Assembly (NCBI GenBank): GCA_016207405.1
Contig: JACQPQ010000046.1
Span: 1 to 33,312, forward strand
Length of the DNA: 33,312 nt
Reading direction: 5' to 3'
Origin: Gammaproteobacteria bacterium
GTDB lineage: Bacteria; Pseudomonadota; Gammaproteobacteria; JACQPQ01
The translations under genes and the position numbers were made by a program. The notes under the pieces were generated by a model. It searched no databases, had not been told where the DNA came from, and saw only the letters and a list, made by a program, of their open reading frames with translations. This document shows positions 16,665 to 23,276 of this stretch, in pieces. The stretch's first letter is position 1, and every line of letters starts with the position of its first letter.

Positions 16665-17138
16665 ATGCAAACCATAAATATTGGAATTTCTAAATCCGAC
16701 TGTAAAAAAATCGCAGAGGGGCTTTCTCATCTTCTTGCGGATTCTTACACTTTGTATCTTAAAACGCATAACTTCCATTGGAACGTGACAGGGCCCATGT
16801 TTCAAACCTTGCACCTTATGTTTGAAACACAGTATACAGAACTCGCTATGGCTGTAGACTTGATTGCGGAACGCATTCGTGCGCTTGGCCACTATGCTCC
16901 CGGCTCTTATCGGGAGTATGCGAAGCTTACCTCTATAAAGGAAGCAGAAGGCATGCCTCATGCGAAGGAAATGATCTGTGATCTTGTGGACGATCACGAA
17001 GCTGTGATACATACAGCACGTTCGGTGTTTCCTGTGGTGGAAAAAGCTGGGGATGAAGCCAGCCTCAATTTACTTGTAGAGCGCATCACGCTTCATGAGA
17101 AAACCGTGTGGATGTTGCGTAGTTTGCTGGAGGAATAA
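16665..17138 (+). CDS. dps: Dps-family ferritin-like DNA/iron protection protein
   Basis: Dodecameric mini-ferritin that oxidises and stores iron using peroxide and protects DNA under stress. 157 aa from the ATG at 16665, which has AAGGAG 6 bases upstream (an earlier ATG at 16641 overlaps a TATAAT and lacks a ribosome site). The Dps signature [26 protein letters not shown] is recognisable. Intersubunit ferroxidase ligands are His38, His50, Glu54, Asp65 and Glu69, in the family spacing. The N-terminal tail is short and not lysine-rich, so direct DNA binding is less certain. It sits 4 bp before yfgM, an unusual partner. Confidence 0.93.
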   Translation: MQTINIGISKSDCKKIAEGLSHLLADSYTLYLKTHNFHWNVTGPMFQTLHLMFETQYTELAMAVDLIAERIRALGHYAPGSYREYAKLTSIKEAEGMPHAKEMICDLVDDHEAVIHTARSVFPVVEKAGDEASLNLLVERITLHEKTVWMLRSLLEE

Positions 17139-17142
17139 GCTA

Positions 17143-17772
17143 ATGCCATATGAGTCACATGAAGACGAACAGTTCGAAGCCTTACAAATATGGTGGGCGA
17201 AATATCGCAAAATAGTCATTATCAGCGTTTGCACAGGCGCTCTTGCATTTGGGATGTGGAAATATGGGAGTATTCAAAAAGAGGCTTATCGGGAACAAGC
17301 TGCGCTTTCTTACGAAGAATTCCAAAAAAGCTTGCAACGTAAAGATGAAGAAGCGGCCACACTTCAAGCCAAAGCCCTGACTGAGAAATATAGCAAAACG
17401 GTGTATGCAGAAGAAACGGCGCTTACCATGGCAAAGCAAGCTACTTTGAAAAACGAGTGGGGAGAAGCTAAGCGCCATATACAGTGGGTTATCGACAAAG
17501 CAGGGAAACCTGCGGTTAAAGAACTCGCCAAAATCGAGCTGGCTAAAATTTACTTGTTCGAGAAAAAACCTGAAGAAGTTTTCTCTCTTTTCCTGCATAG
17601 CCGCAATGGTCCTTATGAGGGCATTCAGGAAGAATTAAAAGGGGATGCTTATAAAATGCAGGGCAAAATGAAAGAAGCGCAAGAAGCTTATAAAAAAGCC
17701 CAGGGACACTATCAAACAGCAGAGATCTCTCACCCTTTGATTGAAATGAAACTTCATGAGTTATCGGATTAG
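17143..17772 (+). CDS. yfgM: YfgM-like tetratricopeptide inner-membrane protein
   Basis: Single-pass membrane protein whose periplasmic TPR-like domain works with PpiD at the Sec translocon in E. coli. 209 aa from the ATG at 17143 (GGAGGA 8 bases upstream), the usual length. Cytosolic N-terminus with the typical SHEDEQFEALQIWWAKYRK, one membrane helix (about 24-42), then a mostly helical domain with alternating Ala/Lys/Glu repeats (about 50-205). In E. coli the order is hisS-yfgM-bamB-der; here dps replaces hisS upstream, and bamB follows only after a 352 bp gap of repeats. Confidence 0.88.
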   Translation: MPYESHEDEQFEALQIWWAKYRKIVIISVCTGALAFGMWKYGSIQKEAYREQAALSYEEFQKSLQRKDEEAATLQAKALTEKYSKTVYAEETALTMAKQATLKNEWGEAKRHIQWVIDKAGKPAVKELAKIELAKIYLFEKKPEEVFSLFLHSRNGPYEGIQEELKGDAYKMQGKMKEAQEAYKKAQGHYQTAEISHPLIEMKLHELSD

Positions 17773-17797
17773 AATGAAGTATCTTTTTCAAAGTTCA

Positions 17798-17864
17798 TGT
17801 AGGGTGCGCTTCTGCACCGGTCTTAAAATTAGTTTTTTTGAATGGTGCAGAAGCGCACCCTACA
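17798..17864. repeat. 21 bp perfect inverted repeat downstream of yfgM
   Basis: The arm 17798-17818 (beginning TGTAGGGTGCGCTTCTGC) pairs perfectly with 17844-17864 across a 25-base AT-rich loop containing TTTTTTT. The same GTAGGGTGCGC core occurs at 24864-24884. It could terminate or attenuate transcription between yfgM and bamB; together with the next element it fills the 352 bp gap 17773-18124, in which I see no gene. Confidence 0.8.
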
Positions 17865-17879
17865 CTTTGGAAAGTAATT

Positions 17880-18101
17880 CCTCACTGATGTGTGGTTCAC
17901 TGTGTATTTTCCGCTGCCTGCTGCTCGCATTTGTCCCCTGCGCTCCTAGAATTTTTCAGGCCGCGCGCAGTCGACATCCTGTTTCCAGCGCGCTAAAAAT
18001 GCATCCTGCATTTTTACCTGAAAAATTCTACGTCGCTCGGGGACGCTCGCAAAGGCAGCAGAAAATACACAGCAAACCACCCTCCCAACCATTCAGTGAG
18101 G
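17880..18101. mobile_element. Dispersed structured inverted-repeat element, copy B (MITE-like)
   Basis: Same layout as copy A. The outermost CCTCACTGA (17880-17888) pairs with TCAGTGAGG (18093-18101). The long arms pair with about four mismatches. The inner stem is TAGAATTTTTCAGG / CCTGAAAAATTCTA, and hairpins are GCGCGC (17963-17968) / GCGCGC (17988-17993) and AAAAATGCA / TGCATTTTT with a TCC loop. In all three inner stems the bases that differ from copy A change on both sides so that pairing is kept. It ends 24 bp before the bamB ATG. Confidence 0.85.
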
Positions 18102-18124
18102 TGTTACTTTGGAAAAAATATCGT

Positions 18125-19261
18125 ATGCGTGTATTTAGAAAGTGTTTTGGGATCCTCTTAGGTTGTTTTTTACTGGTTCACTGTAGTTCCAATCCAGCTC
18201 ATTTTCCTAAGAAAGTTCCGCTGCCGGCTGTTTCGGCGGCGCCCGCGCTCACACAGGAATGGTCGCAGAAAGTCGCTTCCGTTTCGGGTAAAGAGATCCC
18301 GCTTGCTCCCACTTTTTATGATGCGTTTATTTTTCAGCCTTCTCGTTCTGGTGAGATCCAAATACTAGATGCGAAGACAGGGCAAATGATTCAGTCCTTT
18401 CATTTAAAAGAGCGCATTGCGACGAGATTGGGGGTTGACCATCAGCATATTGTCTTTGTAACTCCGAAAGGCAAAGTTATTCTGTTGAACCGTCAAGGGC
18501 AAGTGGTATGGGCAACCGACTGTGAAAACAAAGTACTCGCGACCCCCGCTTTGGGTTCGGGTTGGGTGGTGATTCAGGGAACAGATGGTGATCTCATTGG
18601 GATCTCTCTCCTGGATGGCAGAAAAACTTGGGTTTCTCATCAGGAAGTTCCTACTTTAAGCCTTGAGGGGACGAGTTCTCCTCTCCTCGTAGAAGAGCTT
18701 ATCATTGCGGGATTTTCGAATGGTAAATTAGTGATCTCGGAATTGGAAGGGGGGCGCCCCCTGTGGGAACGAAAGCTTGCCATTCCAAAAGGGCAAGGGG
18801 AACTGGGGCAGTTGGGCGACATCGATGCCAATCCTGTTTTCTTTGAGAAGAACATCTATGCGGCTGCGTACCAAGGAAACATGGTGGCGATTTCCCTTGC
18901 GACGGGGCAGGTTGTATGGACTGAGCCTCTTTCGGTCCATCAAGACTTTACGGTAACCGGGAACCGCATTTTTGCGATAGACTCTGAAGAGAGCCTGATT
19001 GCGCTGGACCGGCTGACAGGTCATAAGCTATGGCAATACGATGACTTAAAAGCACGAGCCCTTACCTCTCCTCGGGAGTGGAAAGAAAAACTTGTAGTGG
19101 GGGATCTGGAAGGGACTCTGCATTTTTTAGATCTTGAAACAGGGAAGTATTGGAGTCGCGCTCGAGTGTCGCATCACAAGATCATTTCTCTTGCTTTATC
19201 TCCCGAGTCCAATCTTTTGATTGTTTTAGATCAAAAAGGGTATTTAAGAGCGTTTCGGTAA
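18125..19261 (+). CDS. bamB: BamB outer-membrane assembly lipoprotein
   Basis: Beta-propeller lipoprotein of the BAM complex that helps BamA insert outer-membrane proteins. 378 aa from the ATG at 18125, near the E. coli length (392). The signal peptide is MRVFRKCFGILLGCFLLVH with lipobox Cys20; Ser at +2 fits outer-membrane sorting. The mature part shows repeated PQQ/WD-like blades, e.g. LLDGRKTWVSHQE, LEGGRPLWERKL, LATGQVVWTEPL, DRLTGHKLWQYDDL. The open frame reaches back to 17756, but that part is repeat DNA. The ribosome site is poor. der follows after 1 bp. Confidence 0.93.
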   Translation: MRVFRKCFGILLGCFLLVHCSSNPAHFPKKVPLPAVSAAPALTQEWSQKVASVSGKEIPLAPTFYDAFIFQPSRSGEIQILDAKTGQMIQSFHLKERIATRLGVDHQHIVFVTPKGKVILLNRQGQVVWATDCENKVLATPALGSGWVVIQGTDGDLIGISLLDGRKTWVSHQEVPTLSLEGTSSPLLVEELIIAGFSNGKLVISELEGGRPLWERKLAIPKGQGELGQLGDIDANPVFFEKNIYAAAYQGNMVAISLATGQVVWTEPLSVHQDFTVTGNRIFAIDSEESLIALDRLTGHKLWQYDDLKARALTSPREWKEKLVVGDLEGTLHFLDLETGKYWSRARVSHHKIISLALSPESNLLIVLDQKGYLRAFR

Positions 19262-19262
19262 A

Positions 19263-20579
19263 ATGCTGCCTGTTGTTGCCATTCTCGGTCGCCCTAATGT
19301 GGGGAAATCCACTTTATTTAATTGCTTGACGCACTCACAAGCGGCTCTTGTCGCAGATCTGCCTGGCGTGACACGAGACCGTCATTATGGTTTTGCTTCG
19401 TTCGGAAAACAATCGTTTATCGTGGTGGATACGGGTGGCATAGGGGCAGCGACCTCGGATATTGCCGTCCTTGCCGAGCAACAAGCGGAGCAAGCTATCA
19501 GCGAAGCGGATATTTTATTGTTTATGGTCGATGGCATGGACGGACTCACGCCTCTTGATCATAAGCTTGCAACTTCCTTGCGGCATTTTCATAAACCGCT
19601 TATTTTGGTGGTGAATAAAAATGATGCGGGAGTTTTCGAGAGCAATTGGTCGGATTTTTACGCTTTGGGATTGGAAGAGCCGCTTTCAATTTCTGCGAGC
19701 CATGCCATTGGGATTAAGCCGCTGGTCGATACGGTATTTACAAAACTTTCGACTATTTCTATTGCAGGGGTTTCTCATTTACCTCCTTCTTTAGAGAGAA
19801 GTTTGTCTATTGCGGTCGTTGGGCGGCCCAATGTCGGTAAATCCACCCTTATTAATCACATCGTGGGACAAGAGCGTTTTATTGTAAGCGATGAGGCGGG
19901 GACCACACGGGATACCTTGAGTATTGCTTTCGACTGGAAAGGGCATTCGGGTGTACTTTTAGATACGGCGGGGATCCGGCGTCGAAGTCGCATTCAAAAC
20001 AAGGTCGAAAAATTTTCCGTTGTGAAAACTTTACAGGCTATCCATAAGGCTTCGGTTGTTTTTGTGATGTGTGATGCCGCTGACGGGATTGTTGAACAAG
20101 ATCTTGCGCTGATGGGACAGGTATTAGAATCAGGAAAGGGGCTCATCATTGTTATCAATAAATGGGATGCGCTTTCCGAGCGGGCGAAGGCATGGGTTAA
20201 ACGGGAAGTAGTGAGGAAGCTTCGCTTTGTTTCGTTTATAAAGCCTCATTGCATTTCAGCTTTAAAAGGGGAGGGGGTATCGAATCTTCTAGATAGAGCG
20301 GTGGAAGTTTACCAGGCTTTTAGTCAACACTATTCTACAGCTGAAATTACCCAATGGCTGAATAAGATTTTAGAAAGGCATTCCCCTCCCATGGTAAAAG
20401 GCAAAAGAACCCAATTACGTTATGCGCACATGGGAGGGCATACGCCTCCTACCATCGTCGTCCATGGCAAGCGTGCAGAAGATTTGCCAAAAAGTTATCG
20501 GCATTATCTTGAAAATGCGTTTCGAAAGGTGCTTCACTTAGAGGGGATTCTCATTCATATTGAATTCAAGAATGGATAA
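19263..20579 (+). CDS. der: Der (EngA) double-GTPase ribosome biogenesis factor
   Basis: Essential GTPase for 50S subunit maturation. 438 aa. Two consecutive G domains: first GRPNVGKSTLFN (residues 8-19), DTGG and NKND; second GRPNVGKSTLIN (about 187), DTAGI and NKWD. A C-terminal KH-like domain includes KGKRTQLRYAHMGGHTPPTIVVHGK in outline, ending HIEFKNG. The ATG comes 1 bp after the bamB TAA, so it is translated from the same message. The downstream ORF overlaps its stop by 8 bases. Confidence 0.97.
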   Translation: MLPVVAILGRPNVGKSTLFNCLTHSQAALVADLPGVTRDRHYGFASFGKQSFIVVDTGGIGAATSDIAVLAEQQAEQAISEADILLFMVDGMDGLTPLDHKLATSLRHFHKPLILVVNKNDAGVFESNWSDFYALGLEEPLSISASHAIGIKPLVDTVFTKLSTISIAGVSHLPPSLERSLSIAVVGRPNVGKSTLINHIVGQERFIVSDEAGTTRDTLSIAFDWKGHSGVLLDTAGIRRRSRIQNKVEKFSVVKTLQAIHKASVVFVMCDAADGIVEQDLALMGQVLESGKGLIIVINKWDALSERAKAWVKREVVRKLRFVSFIKPHCISALKGEGVSNLLDRAVEVYQAFSQHYSTAEITQWLNKILERHSPPMVKGKRTQLRYAHMGGHTPPTIVVHGKRAEDLPKSYRHYLENAFRKVLHLEGILIHIEFKNG

Positions 20580-21072
20580 GCAGAAATCTCCAAAATTTGT
20601 TGTCGGATCCAACCTACATTTACTTTTGAAGAAACGGTTTCTGTGTGCGGAGTTGATTGGGATTTCAAAATCCGCTCTCCGGTTACCTATTCATGAGCCA
20701 CGGTTGGAGAAAAGCATACTGGAGACAGTGAAAAAACATGCTGTGCGTCATCATTTGGATGAGGCACTCATTCTTTCTATTTTTTCTAAAATATTTGAAA
20801 AGTCTCGGTATATCCAAAGTAGGGTGGGCAAAGGGGACTGTAGGGTGTGTAGGGTGGACTTTGCTCCCGTAGCGAGCGGTCCACCGATTATAGGTCCACC
20901 AATTTCCATTAAGCTTCGAAATCTTTTAAAAAAACTAGCATTTCCATTTGATAAGACAGATACGATTTATCCTATTTCTCAAAAAGTTGCGCGACACTAT
21001 TTAAGTTTTGCACGAACAACTATCCGCGTGATTGACCGAGAGATTATCAAAACGATTGCGGAGAATGTGTAG
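20572..21072 (+). CDS. Chorismate-mutase-like (AroQ/CM_2 fold) protein carrying an in-frame repeat
   Basis: 166 aa. Residues 14-83 resemble a type II chorismate mutase: LLLKKR (Arg22), ELIGISKSA (Lys33), LPIHEPRLEKSIL, then IFEKSRYIQ (Ser78, Gln82), in family spacing. The usual Arg of the D-x-x-R-E motif aligns with Leu, so activity is uncertain. Residues about 84-110 are encoded by a GTAGGGTGGAC/GGTCCACC palindromic repeat, inserted without breaking the frame. About 56 further residues (from IKLRNLLKK) match nothing I recognise. The start overlaps der (ATGGATAA), indicating coupling. Alternatives: a decayed chorismate mutase, or a fold relative with another role. Confidence 0.65.
   Translation: MDKQKSPKFVVGSNLHLLLKKRFLCAELIGISKSALRLPIHEPRLEKSILETVKKHAVRHHLDEALILSIFSKIFEKSRYIQSRVGKGDCRVCRVDFAPVASGPPIIGPPISIKLRNLLKKLAFPFDKTDTIYPISQKVARHYLSFARTTIRVIDREIIKTIAENV
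20818..20903. repeat. Palindromic repeat inside the chorismate-mutase-like gene
   Basis: TAGGGTG occurs three times in quick succession (TAGGGTGGGC, TAGGGTGTG, TAGGGTGGAC), then GCGAGCGGTCCACC and a second GGTCCACC. The TGTAGGGTGGAC...GAGCGGTCCACC part is the same family as the narG-narH gap repeat (2784-2822). Inside the ORF it adds roughly 27 codons in frame. Confidence 0.8.
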
Positions 21073-21077
21073 ACCGC

Positions 21078-21112
21078 TTCCTTGTTCCCACGCAGAGCGT
21101 GGGAACAAGGAA
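21078..21112. terminator. Perfect 16 bp-stem hairpin between convergent genes
   Basis: TTCCTTGTTCCCACGC (21078-21093) pairs with 21097-21112 around an AGA loop. It lies 5 bp after the chorismate-mutase-like stop and 26 bp from the convergent ubiV stop, where a bidirectional terminator would be expected. There is no proper U-tract. Same family as the hairpins at 23125-23149 and 23163-23199, so it is a repeat first and a possible terminator second. Confidence 0.6.
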
Positions 21113-21114
21113 AA

Positions 21115-21154
21115 CCCCTAACCGTACCCCTTGCCCCTTATCCCTTACCCCTAT
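21115..21154 (-). repeat. G-rich heptad array containing the ubiV stop, G-quadruplex motif
   Basis: On the minus strand: GGGG-TAA-GGG-ATAA-GGGG-CAA-GGGG (21151 down to 21127), then TACGGTTAGGGG. The ubiV TAA is 21138-21140 and its last residues NRGKG are encoded here. A four-run quadruplex motif. Confidence 0.75.
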
Positions 21155-22040
21155 TCACATACCCCGCTTCCGACTTATAAAATCCATTTGAAAAAGATGC
21201 TTCAGGAAGCAAAGCTTGTAAACGTCGATACCCTTCTTCGCCTTCATATTTTTGGTCGAGCACATTACGGAAGACATGAGCGACTTCAACCATATGGGTG
21301 TGATGGGGGGATAAACGAAAATAGGAAACTCCAAGATTTTGCAGCTCGGTAAGTTCTCGTATCAAATTGCAATAAGTGTAAGAGAGCGTCTGCAGGCCAT
21401 TTACGACTAAGAAAGGTTGTTGGTTTAAGGTGAGTACCGCCATGCCATCGAGATCTTGGCCACAGATGAGTTGGCAATTGTGTTTGTGCAAACCATAGGC
21501 TCGAGCGTGTGCACACCGCGCTGAAATAGCGAGCGGCTGGCGCCCAAACACCTGAAGTTCCAAGTTGGCTCGATTCTGTGCTTGTGATAAAGCTGCGATG
21601 GAAGTTTGTGGTAACTCAAAAGGGAGTGTGACTCGAATAGCGCCTTGTTCTGTCAAGTAAAGGAGCGCTTCTTCATTGTAAACATTAATGTACGGTCCTA
21701 TGCAGTGTGGTTTCCCGAGTAGAAAGTGAATAGCTGCCATATCATTCGCTTCCACAAGACCGTTTGCCCAGGCTTGTACGCGGGTGCGTGAATTTTCTAG
21801 TTCTTTATCGCTTTCAATGAGGACAGAAGTGGAGTAGATGACTTCTTTTCCGGCTTGCTTTAAGCGTTCTGTCAGTTCCTGCAGAACGGGCTCTAAAAAT
21901 GGAGCACGTTTGGAACAGACGATTTCCCCAAGATAAACACACTCAATCGGAGCTTCATCTGCAATTTTAAAATAAAATTCTCTGATTTTTTTAATGTCCC
22001 AGTTAAAAAGGAGGGGACCTAAGGTAAGAAAAGACTTCAT
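21138..22040 (-). CDS. ubiV: UbiV, anaerobic ubiquinone biosynthesis, U32 peptidase family
   Basis: With UbiU it forms a heterodimer with [4Fe-4S] clusters needed for oxygen-independent ring hydroxylation in ubiquinone synthesis. 300 aa from the ATG at 22040. Cluster cysteines Cys42 (YLGEIVCSKR), Cys176, Cys189 and Cys193 (ARC...HNC-x3-C) keep the spacing of E. coli UbiV Cys39/180/193/197. Other blocks: GPYINVYNEEALLYL, NGLQTLSYTYCNL, FRLSPHHT. The start overlaps the ubiU stop (ATGA), so the two are coupled, as expected for equimolar partners. The C-terminus lies inside a G-rich heptad repeat. Confidence 0.93.
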   Translation of the reverse strand: MKSFLTLGPLLFNWDIKKIREFYFKIADEAPIECVYLGEIVCSKRAPFLEPVLQELTERLKQAGKEVIYSTSVLIESDKELENSRTRVQAWANGLVEANDMAAIHFLLGKPHCIGPYINVYNEEALLYLTEQGAIRVTLPFELPQTSIAALSQAQNRANLELQVFGRQPLAISARCAHARAYGLHKHNCQLICGQDLDGMAVLTLNQQPFLVVNGLQTLSYTYCNLIRELTELQNLGVSYFRLSPHHTHMVEVAHVFRNVLDQKYEGEEGYRRLQALLPEASFSNGFYKSEAGYVNRGKG

Positions 22041-23029
22041 CGCCAACCTCGTTCGTAAGAACCTACGGTTTCTGTTTGTCCTTCTGAAATCGTAGAAAGT
22101 TGTGTTGCTGGAATAAGAAGAGATCCTTCTGGGTTATCTAATGCCGCACGAAATGACCGGACGACTTCAGCGACATAGGCGCGTCCGCGTTGCCGACCCT
22201 CAATTTTAATCGCGCACACACCGGCTGCTTTTAATTTATCCAGAATAGAAATCGTGTTTAAACTTACGGGTTCTTCAAAAAGATAAAGGGGTTTTCCATT
22301 AGCAATAAAACGACCTTTACATAAGGTGGGGTATCCTGCTGACTCATGGCTTTCAAAAACGTTAATAGTGAACTCCCCTAACTTTGAAATAAGTTTCTCC
22401 CCCTGTTTTTCATAGTGTACATGAGAGGCCGGTGAACACACCCCAGAAGTATTGGGGGATTTGCCCGTTGCATACGAAGATAACGCGCATCGCCCTTCGG
22501 CCATCACACACAAGCCCCCAAAGGCAAAAACTTCCAATTCCGCATGCGTTTTGTGATAGATGTTTGCGATTTCAGAAACGGTGAGTACACGGGGAAGTAC
22601 CATGCGTTTAACATTGAAAGCCTTTTGATAAAAACGAATAGATTCCACATTAGAAGCGGAGGCTTGTACCGAAAGATGTTTACGCAAGTTGGGGTACGTG
22701 CGGTGACAGTAATGGAGAAGCCCGAGATCGGCCAGAATAACGGCGTCGACTTTAAGGCGTTCAGCATCGAAAAGTGCTTGATGCCATAGGTGGGACGCTC
22801 CTGCACGCGCAAAGGTATTAATGGCCACAAACACTTTGCACGACTTCGCATGCGCATAAGTGATGCCTTCGGCCAGTTCATCAGCACTGAAGTTGAGCCC
22901 GGGGAAATTGCGAGCGTTTGTTTCATTCCTAAAACCGACGTAAACGGCATCGGCACCGTGATCAACCGCATCTTTGAGGGCGGCGGGTGTTCCTGCGGGG
23001 CAAACGAGTTCTAAAGAGGGGGTATTCAT
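22037..23029 (-). CDS. ubiU: UbiU, anaerobic ubiquinone biosynthesis, U32 peptidase family
   Basis: Partner of UbiV in O2-independent ubiquinone hydroxylation. 330 aa from the ATG at 23029, one residue short of E. coli UbiU. Cluster cysteines are Cys174, Cys181, Cys198 and Cys237 (GGLCVMAEGRC, SGVCSPA, YPTLCKGRF), each exactly five positions after the E. coli ligands. Also LVCPAGTPAALKDAVDHGADAVY, NARNFPGLNF and KIEGRQRGRAYVAEVV. The frame is open to 23194, but that upstream part translates repeat DNA (a SAWEQE/PRSHALRGN-type product) and is not believed. No good ribosome site; 230 bp of repeats separates it from ubiT. Confidence 0.94.
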   Translation of the reverse strand: MNTPSLELVCPAGTPAALKDAVDHGADAVYVGFRNETNARNFPGLNFSADELAEGITYAHAKSCKVFVAINTFARAGASHLWHQALFDAERLKVDAVILADLGLLHYCHRTYPNLRKHLSVQASASNVESIRFYQKAFNVKRMVLPRVLTVSEIANIYHKTHAELEVFAFGGLCVMAEGRCALSSYATGKSPNTSGVCSPASHVHYEKQGEKLISKLGEFTINVFESHESAGYPTLCKGRFIANGKPLYLFEEPVSLNTISILDKLKAAGVCAIKIEGRQRGRAYVAEVVRSFRAALDNPEGSLLIPATQLSTISEGQTETVGSYERGWR

Positions 23030-23066
23030 TACAATTGCGGATTGAATAAAAAGTTTTATGTATTTT

Positions 23067-23149
23067 CTTGTTTCCGCGCTCTGCGTGGGGACACACATCC
23101 CCGGCGCTCCCGTGCTAAAACTGACGTTCCCACGCAGAGCGTGGGAACG
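23067..23149. repeat. REP-like hairpins upstream of ubiU
   Basis: CGTTCCCACGC (23125-23135) pairs with GCGTGGGAACG (23139-23149) around AGA. Just before it is a diverged copy (GTTTCCGCGC-TCT-GCGTGGGGAC, about 23070-23092), and GGGGA/TCCCC at about 23087-23102 can form a small hairpin. Same family as 21078-21112. Confidence 0.75.
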
Positions 23150-23162
23150 AGGAACGCAGAGC

Positions 23163-23199
23163 TTTTCTTGTTCCCACGCTCTGCGTGGGAACAAGAAAA
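23163..23199. repeat. Perfect 17 bp-stem REP-like hairpin between ubiT and ubiU
   Basis: TTTTCTTGTTCCCACGC (23163-23179) pairs with 23183-23199 around TCT. A/T tracts on both ends resemble a bidirectional terminator, yet it lies inside the presumed ubiT-ubiU-ubiV transcript. Confidence 0.75.
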
Positions 23200-23276
23200 T
23201 TTAGGATTAAGGATGAAGACACAGGCATCAACTTCATTTCAAATTCTAAATCCTAAATCCTAGCTCCTAACTCCTC
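23200..23276. repeat. Heptad repeats containing the ubiT stop
   Basis: TTTAGGATTAAGGAT at the left and ATTCTAAATCCTAAATCCTAGCTCCTAAC at 23244-23272. On the minus strand the ubiT TAG (23260-23262) is followed by GATTTAGGATTTAG, and the preceding codons (RGVRS) also read through repeat units. Confidence 0.7.

Noticed and set aside
17756-18124. N-terminal extension of bamB
   Set aside because: It translates the 21 bp inverted repeat and the structured element. The ATG at 18125 begins a lipoprotein signal peptide and gives the usual length.
23030-23194. N-terminal extension of ubiU
   Set aside because: The extra 55 residues (WEQE, PRSHALRGN) are repeat-derived. The ATG at 23029 gives almost exactly the E. 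coli length.
23067-23199. CRISPR array
   Set aside because: The repeats are palindromes with unequal spacing and no unique spacers of constant length.
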